A DNA stretch of 64,000 nt from assembly GCA_964019135.1 (NCBI GenBank), contig OZ025265.1, positions 22,729,143-22,793,142 of the forward strand, read 5' to 3'. The position numbers were made by a program, and so were the translations under genes. Under the pieces are notes generated by a model that had not been told where the DNA came from, searched no databases, and saw only the letters and a list, made by a program, of their open reading frames with translations. This document shows positions 57,401-64,000 of this stretch, in pieces (position 1 is the stretch's first letter; every line of letters begins with the position of its first letter). This DNA comes from Arenicola marina. Its lineage: Eukaryota > Annelida > Polychaeta > Arenicolidae.

Positions 57401-57800
57401 GGGTATCCGCGGACGACCGGCGGGGGGAGGGGAGATGGGGGAGGGGTGCAGTAAATCGGGGAGGGTAGTGGGTGCTGGCGGGGGCACATAGAGGTGGTGG
57501 GGGTGGGGGAGCTGTCACCCTCCTGGCCAGCAGTGGCAACGGCCTCCCTCCCTCTCTGCCTCTCCCCCCCCCCCCCGCACCCACGTCCGCCTACCGCAGG
57601 GCATAGCACCCCCACCCGGAGCATCGTCCCCCCTCCCCCACCTCCGCCACAGTTAGCACCCTCAACATCCATCCGAGCCACCCCTGGGGGGTCCCGGACA
57701 CCACCGAAAACCCTCCACCCCTCCACCTCTCCACCCCCACTCCCCCCTCCCCTCCACCCCCCCCCCACCCCACCTCCCCCCGACCCACCCATGTGGGTTA
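57401..57800. repeat. G-rich then C-rich low-complexity block
   Basis: GGGGGAGGGG-type DNA (57420-57510), then CCCCCACC-type DNA (57560-57790). Frames are compositional. Confidence 0.55.
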
Positions 57801-60600
57801 TTGACCCAGCCAGGCGTCACCAACATTGACTGCAGCGCGAAGGCTTTCTGACATCCGATACCAAGGATATTCGCTTCTGTTCCCGTCCCTCCCCCCGGCC
57901 CGGCTGCCCGGTCCAGTCGCTGTGATACCACCCCACCACCCCGGCGCCCAGCCAACCAACCGCAGCCACCCAACGTAAAACACCTCTCCCACAATCATGG
58001 ATACTCACATACATACATACATATATCTACGTCACCTAAATACATAATCCTTGGCTTACTCTTTGGATATCCCAACCAAGCCACCAAGACGTCCCATCAC
58101 TGCGCATTGGTGCCATCCGCAGGCGGTAGAGGGCGAAGGACGAGGCCGGATAAGTCAGCCACCGCCACCTAGTGGTGAGCCTGCTGTGTGAGGACAGATA
58201 GTCCACCATCTCAGCCGCTGGAATCGTTCAGTCGGTGAATGTTTTTGTGACGAGCTGGCGGGATTTCCCCCCTCGATTGTGTTGGATACGTGTGGTGCCC
58301 GCGTGGTGACGAATGGATTCCGACGAAGGTCAAGGTCACTGGGCAGGAAGGAGGCGGACGCGCTGTTCCGCGCAGGGTACAGGGATTGAGGTCGCCTCCA
58401 CCACGGAAATACACGGAAAGTTATTTATATAAAATGTTTTGTTGCCTCAAAGGGATTTTACACACGAGGAACCGGAACTGAGACCCGGATGGTTCAACGG
58501 TTTGGTGTAAACTCCACGGATGGATTACTGTGTTGGTTCATGGAGAATAAGGATACGGATCCATATGCTTTATTAAGTTCCGGAATGAGTTATCAGATTA
58601 TGTAATAATGTTGGCTACAAAAGATGCCGTCCCGTCGCCGGGGAAAAGCCTTATGGATCAAGGGTGTGCATTGGGGACAAAGCTCACTGGCAGCATTGGA
58701 AACTATATCTATTTTTTACTCCGCGATAAATGTCGTTAACCAACTCTTCCGACGCCGATGTACCCATCGCTTGTGGCAATGGTATCCATCTTTAACTCAG
58801 CGACAATTAAATTATATCAGATCTCCCGTGTCACCCCTTTGCCGATAGGTTTGTGGGTGATTGTGGATCTGCACTGCTATCTGCTAATCTGAGTCTGTTA
58901 CTAGTCACTAGTTTGCTTATGAGCGGCCACGTGGTTTTCTGTCCGGGTCTTATCAGGATCTGACATCAAGAGGATGATAGGGCAACAGTCGCTGCCGACA
59001 ATGACCTGGCAATGTCAGGGTGTTTTCACACTCATACGGGTACTCCACAGATAATATCAACGCCCTTTACCAGTGCAAAAGGGCTAACTTCCTGTGACGT
59101 CATAGTCAGTTATTTCCATTAATGTCTCCTCGTGCGCTGGCAGACGTTTGTCGGTTGTCATGACGACGGTAAAGGGGAACAGATGGCTAGTTTCGCCTGC
59201 TCCCTGACATGATATCCGAAAGAGCAAGAGGACAAAAAGAGCGCGAAATAGATGGAGTCAGCGAGATGGAGAGGAAGCTTCGAGTGAAATCGCCATGAGT
59301 GATTAATTGCTGTGGACAAAACAACGAGCAATCACTTGTCAGATTAATATTCGGGTAAGAAATGAGAAGCAAAAAAAAAACCACTGAGGACACTGCTATC
59401 TACATTAAAGGGGGGAAAGGGAGTTTCATCTCAGTCATGGGGCGGCGTTTGGCGCACCGGGCAGTTACCGCAGAGCTCAAGATGTCAGGTCTATAATTGA
59501 AAGCGTTTGCAGGGTGTGTGCGGCATTGCAAACAACAGGACTCCCTCCCCCCTTCAATCGCGGCCATCCATCGGACAGTGCCAAGCATTACGCGGACGAG
59601 TTCCGCGCCGATACGACCAATCAAATGGATGAGAAATCATGACCCTAATTAAGCCCGGCGGGACAAATCTCACACAATCGCCCGCTAGGTGGGGCGATTC
59701 CGTCCTGCTCGGCAAGATACGCTTCGCTCACGGCGGCGAATCTCCCTACCGGGCGCCTTAATGGTCTTATCAGGAGAACGAAGGGACTCACCCCACCCCA
59801 ACCATACCCCACCTTCAAAACTCCCCTTTTATCGCCCTCTCGTAATTCTCCGGGAGCCTGACAAACAGCCCAAGTCCGTAAAGAGGTTTTGTAGATAAGA
59901 AGCCGTGGGCTTCGTTTCCTTTTCATATGTCACAACCTGTTTTGATCTGGTCGATTGAACTCGGAAGCGTTCCCGGGCGGGATTCCTCCCATAACATATC
60001 TCCCCTTTTCTCCATGGGTAAACCGCGCAGTCCTATGTAAGTCAGGGGCAGTTACCTTCTGATAACGTCTGTATAGAACATCATCCCCATGACGAATGGC
60101 TTCACTCCGAAAAGGCCTCCGGATGCCGCGGGGGATGCCGGGAGAAAGTTGTTTGATATCATCATGTGATATCGCTTTGCATTCCCGCAAACTCTCACTC
60201 AACGCTGGGCTTGTATAATAACTTTGCCATATATGAAAACAAAGCTGGCAAAAATGCGTGGAAACAGAGTGGTGCATGAATTATGGATACTGACTGCCGT
60301 AATGGCCGAAACAAGAGGAAGAGGAATGGAATGTATGCATATGGCTGGACTGGCAGGATAGATATGAGCGACATGTCAGTCTATATGGCAAGCGGATAAG
60401 GAATATATACATATATATATTCATTTTTCTATATTTGACATAGGTATATATATGTGTATATATATCTATTCGACAATAAACCGGTCCATCTTCCATGCTA
60501 GCACCAGTGAAATGGATTATCGTGGTAAGCGAGTGATACATGAGCTATGCTGAAACAATGGTTCGCCTCTATAGCATAAAAGAACGATCAATAGACGACT
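57801..60600. other. Unique sequence, nothing firmly recognised
   Basis: Balanced composition without tandem arrays. TCAAGGTCA (ERR/SF-1 type) lies at 58330-58338 and GTTGTCATGACGAC (X-box-like) at 59154-59167. Short frames only. It could be the upstream region of the 60820 gene. Confidence 0.3.
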
Positions 60601-60638
60601 CGTGACGTTTGGATACCATGACGACGGCCTAAGACTGC

Positions 60639-60652
60639 GTTACCATGGATAC
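60639..60652. promoter_or_regulatory. X-box-like motif
   Basis: GTTACCATGGATAC, near the RFX consensus (GTTNCCATGGNAAC), lies 168 bp upstream of the candidate first-exon ATG. Confidence 0.35.
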
Positions 60653-60767
60653 TCGGATACAATGGACATCGCGTTCACGTCATATTGGATACTTGGATAT
60701 ATCGGTCTTTATTTCACGCGCAACACGCGCCACACTTGGATATATATATTTAGTGGCCACGTCGGCC

Positions 60768-60782
60768 GTTGTCATGGCGACC
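60768..60782. promoter_or_regulatory. RFX X-box in the putative promoter
   Basis: GTTGTCATGGCGACC fits the two-half-site RFX X-box. It ends 37 bp before the candidate start codon. X-boxes close to the start are typical of ciliary genes, which is inference here. A CRE-like TGACGTGA follows at about 60789. Confidence 0.45.
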
Positions 60783-60819
60783 GCGAGCTGACGTGACGCT
60801 GGGCGGCATTTGAACCAAG

Positions 60820-60921
60820 ATGGCGGCGGGATGGCATCGTGAGCCGCTGTGTAGCTGTGCCAAGGAGACCGTTCGCTACCTGCTCGCGCCTTTTATCTGT
60901 TGCCGGAGGCGCCACCTGGGG
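60820..60921 (+). CDS. Candidate first coding exon of an unidentified host gene
   Basis: ATG at 60820 with a strong context (A at -3, G at +4) inside AAGATGGCGGC, a YY1 site commonly found at animal start codons. The 34-codon frame has no stop and ends at GGGG|GTAAGT (donor GT at 60922-60923), giving a phase-0 exon. The peptide starts MAAGWHREPLCSCAKETV and continues RYLLAPFICCRRRHLG: cysteine clusters beside a short hydrophobic stretch and a basic run, as in palmitoylated or membrane-proximal N-termini. I do not recognise the protein. Upstream lie an X-box (60768) and a CRE-like site. The rest of the gene would lie downstream; no second exon could be assigned. Confidence 0.45.
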
Positions 60922-62594
60922 GTAAGTTCACTGACTATGTATTGAGAATGTCTCGAGGAATGTCGTAAATGGGTCGTAAAAAAAGATAATGCGGTATTCT
61001 TAGTTAATCGAGGGAAATAAAGACCGATAGGAATCGGTGTATATAACAGATTACGATGTGTCTCAGTTTAAAAGTGCCATATTAAAAATATTTGCGTTTC
61101 TTGACCATTGATAGAGATTGCAGCCTGGGTTACCGGTCAGGACTTTGGCGACACGTGGACAATCTCGCGATAAGTCCCACCCAGATGCCACCAAATTTTT
61201 GGGTGTCAGAAGTGGGGGTTATTTTCGTACCTTTCGCCGCACTTCCTGCCATGATATCCTCCATGTGTTTATATTCATATCAAAGTCAATTTCAACCACG
61301 ATCGCTCACCCCCGTTGATGTAATGTGTCCGGAGGTTAGCGCTCGTGATTTCGAGGTACGCAATTCCACAATTATTATGTTCCCTTAATTATGGTGGTCA
61401 CTTTTTGACATAGCAAGTTAGGTCTCAATTTGCACTCACAAGTCCATAACGCTTTTAGCCCCGATCTTTACTCACATTCACCATAGTCCATAGTTCATAG
61501 TCCCTCTCAAAATTGAATCTCAAGTTGCACATGGGAGTGAACATTAAATGTTTCACTCAATAGACACACAGTTAAATTCTCATCAAATATTGCCCATAAG
61601 GATAAATCTGTTTGTGATGTCGTTTCATAGTGATATCCTAAATAGATTATTAAATTGGGTGTCCAACCTAATTTAATCGCGATCTGCACCGAAAGTTTAC
61701 ATGCTAAAATTAAATTGGCGAGTGTTAACGCTTCGTTTCGGCCGACTAGTAAGGAAAAAAAAATTATAGCAACCCGCCCCCAGCAATGTCAAGCAGAGCG
61801 CCATTTTGCCGGGAGCAGTGACGCGTATTGTGACTATTCATGCAGCACCGCACTATGTTATCACTCGCGGACAGAGAGATCAGAGCCGCGATTTACAGAT
61901 GAACAGCGGCAGTTCCAAGCCGCGCAGTAGACCATGATCTTAGCGTTTCATGGAAGAGTACCATCCAAACAAATTGATATACGTCTTGCGAAGATTGATT
62001 CCGCAACAATGCCATGATTGGAGTTAGAATCGCAGCTCTTTATATTAGCGATGATCACGCGCTCTTATTTTGTTCACACAATAGGCGTAATTTCCGGTTT
62101 GAATAAATTAGAGTATCGCCTCCTGATTGGTCAATCGCGGACACACCTCCAAAAAGGGCTGCCGCCTGGGTAGGCGGCGAAATCGTGCCGGGCGGTCACT
62201 TTTAAATTTGATTATCAGCTATAGATAGGACGAACAATTCTGTAATTTGGAGGATAAACAATTGGGTATTATATGAATCGGTAAAACAAAGTTAGAGGCC
62301 AGGCTGGCGGTTCCCTTTAAGTATTTACTTTGCCAACAGTATTTTAATGGACACTTACATCTTGCATTATGTCATCAGAATACCCCACAATTAAGAGATA
62401 GTTAGCCACATTAGGACGAGTGTTAGTTTTAGAGCAGCCAATTAGGTTTCCCAGATTGTGTCTGGTTGCTTGTTGGTTTCCTGCTTAATGTGTAATCAAT
62501 TGCATATATAGACGTAAGCAATTAAATGCAGTTACATGTCATTAACCTAACAGAGAGAGCCCCTTCCAGGAACCGCTAGCACGAGCAAAATGTA
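60922..62594. other. Possible intron or unique sequence
   Basis: AT-balanced DNA without arrays. If the 60820 exon is real, this is its first intron. No clear second exon seen. Confidence 0.3.
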
Positions 62595-62825
62595 GCCTGT
62601 TGATGTAAGTAGTACGCTTTACCTAGGTATGCCTCATCACGACAATGGGAAGGCTCTAGGTGGAGAGGAGCCATGTCTACGGGAGTAACTCCCCCACTCT
62701 TTACGAAGAAAGACATAGGCTATTTATCCTGTACCAACATTGGGATGCGAACCACGCACCGGCCGCTTGAACTGGCCTAGCAGAGCACTCTCGATAATAG
62801 CCGAGCGAGCTACCTACCAGGCCAC
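62595..62825 (-). mobile_element. SINE-A related copy with the 1-92 type head
   Basis: The minus strand starts GTGGCCTGGTAGGTAGCTCG (A box) with the 17-base GTGCTCTGCTAGGCCAG shared with 1-92. It then has B box GGTTCGCATC (62744-62753) and the SINE-A body: AGGATAAATAGCCTATGTCT, AAAGAGTGGGGGAGTTACTC and CATGGCTCCTCTCC. The tail ACATCAACAGGC matches the copy at 3627. It joins a different tRNA-like head to the common body. Confidence 0.75.
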
Positions 62826-63080
62826 ATGATAACGCTGCAGTATCACGCTGATTAGTTCGAACATGGGGCCCTGTATGATGTGGTGATTATATGTGTCCAT
62901 TGGTCGGTACTTATAACCCATAACCGCTGGGCAATGGGTAGGATTGCGGAAGTATTGTACAGTAATCAAAATACTACTTTTTGTCATGGTGCGAAACAAC
63001 CAGAAGCGAAAAAACTGGCTCTACTGGGATTTGGAGACGCCGCCAAAATTGCGCCATATTAGGTAAATCAAACACAGGAA
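62826..63080. other. Unique sequence, nothing recognised
   Basis: Short frames only. Confidence 0.3.
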
Positions 63081-63405
63081 GGGAAAGCGAGACCGCGGAG
63101 AGGGGAGAGGGGCGGGGAGGGACGCGGTATATGGCGAGAAAGGGAGGGTTATAGTGGGGATATCAGAGAGAGAGAGCGAAAGGGTGGGAGGAGGAGGAGA
63201 AGGAGTGGGGGTAGCGCCAGAGAGGGGGGGGGGGGAGAAAGAGGAGCCCGAGCGGGTGGGTGGAGGGGGGGGGGTGAACAAGAAGTGAGGTAGAGTCAGG
63301 GAGAGACAGCTAGTTGGTAGATGGAGAAGGATGGGGGAGGGTAGAACCATTGTAGTGGGAGAAAGCAGGAGGAGAAGGTAAAGAGGAGGGGGGTTATATG
63401 GACAG
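63081..63405. repeat. Purine-rich (G/A) low-complexity block
   Basis: GAGAGAGAGAGCG, GGAGGAGGAG and two poly-G runs (about 63225-63234, 63267-63274). The serine/proline-rich minus frame is compositional. Confidence 0.75.
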
Positions 63406-63710
63406 GGTGAAGAGTTTTCTCTATGAGGGAACTCTTCACACGGAGGAAGAAATGAGCTTCATGCCTTATTTAGCACCGGGAGAGACAGGGCCAGAAAACA
63501 ATCACGTGTCCCCGAACCCACGGTGATGTGACACCCACTTGGTCGCATGGAGAGTGGTTGCCATAACAACCAGTAGTAGTGGCTGATGTAGGATGGACTA
63601 AGGTGGGGAAGGGGCAGGGAGCGGGGGGCGGGGTTGGATGGAAAGGGATGTAGGGATATGATGGTGGAAGGGTGTTTGGTGGGTGACGTAACAATAATGA
63701 TAAACTTTAA
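63406..63710. other. Unique sequence with an X-box-like site
   Basis: GTTGCCATAACAAC at 63557-63570 resembles an RFX site. No exon seen. Confidence 0.3.
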
Positions 63711-63715
63711 GTTCG

Positions 63716-63812
63716 AGGGGGAGGGAGAGGGAGAGGGAGAGGGAAGGGGCGATGGGGGGGGGGGGGGGCGCAGTGTCAACCGCACCCCCCCCTCCCCCTC
63801 CCCGCCTTCACA
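63716..63812. repeat. GGGAGA microsatellite, poly-G and poly-C cluster
   Basis: (GGGAGA)n at about 63718-63745, a poly-G run at about 63755-63768, then C-rich DNA. Confidence 0.8.
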
Positions 63813-64000
63813 TCTCAAACCTCCTCGCCTCCCAGATGTTGAAGGGCTGAATAACAAAGACATGTGTGGGGCTGAAGGGTCTTACTCACGCCTCATCAAT
63901 TATAAAAAAAATCCCCTGATATCGCCCACATGAGAGGAGCAGCGTTTTCATTAAGCCAATCGCGTGGAAGATATTATTCGCTGCGGAGATAGTGTACCCT

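Noticed and set aside
1-64000. LTR retrovirus-like elements, Polintons or toxin genes
   Set aside because: No long terminal repeats, protease/RT/integrase motifs, capsid-like or toxin-like frames were seen. The only retroelement coding sequence is the LINE at 1303-2264.

Overview
This is animal (metazoan) nuclear DNA, probably from a marine invertebrate such as a lophotrochozoan or a lancelet. I cannot fix the species. The evidence is tRNA-derived SINEs with A and B boxes (one with a 10-bp target-site duplication), a 5'-truncated poly(A)-tailed LINE, a TA-flanked MITE present twice, splice-donor consensus sites, animal promoter motifs (NRF1, ETS, YY1, RFX X-box) and extreme minisatellite content. 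There is no bacterial gene organisation, and no complete protein-coding gene could be recognised.

Layout. 1-3.8 kb: SINE head, poly-C element, a 24-bp array, a LINE 3' end bounded by a 7-bp duplication, MITE copy A and a truncated SINE. 3.8-8.1 kb: C-rich sequence leading into a ~2.85-kb array of a 24-bp unit. 8.1-20.2 kb: low-complexity C-, G- and GA-rich blocks, a second SINE family, 18-, 17-, 85- and ~45-bp arrays, and a putative NRF1/ETS promoter near 18.9-19.2 kb. 20.4-21.8 kb: a 29/58-bp array into which a SINE has jumped. 22-35.7 kb: mostly unique sequence with a 51-bp array whose units carry a CRE and a 5' splice site, a 42-bp array, a ~189-bp satellite, a helicase-like exon fragment, MITE copy B and C-rich DNA. 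35.8-45.5 kb: one 9.75-kb minisatellite (unit 49-50 bp, roughly 197 copies) with visible higher-order structure. 45.5-54 kb: C-rich DNA, a 23-bp AP-1-containing array, two SINE copies, AT-rich DNA, a possible hAT-type element and a 41-bp array. 54-64 kb: largely unique intergenic or intronic DNA with C-, CT- and CCCAGC-type simple repeats, ending with the best host-gene candidate: a 34-codon first exon at 60820-60921 with a strong initiation context, YY1 and RFX motifs and a perfect GTAAGT donor. A last SINE copy lies at 62.6-62.8 kb.

By eye about 30% of the window is tandem repeat. Many arrays have periods divisible by three (24, 18, 42, 51), so they give long open frames that are not evidence of genes. 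The genes cannot be tied into a pathway: what is visible is intergenic and intronic DNA shaped by repeat amplification and retroposition around a few candidate exons and promoters. I saw no LTR retrovirus-like element, Polinton, CRISPR array or toxin gene.
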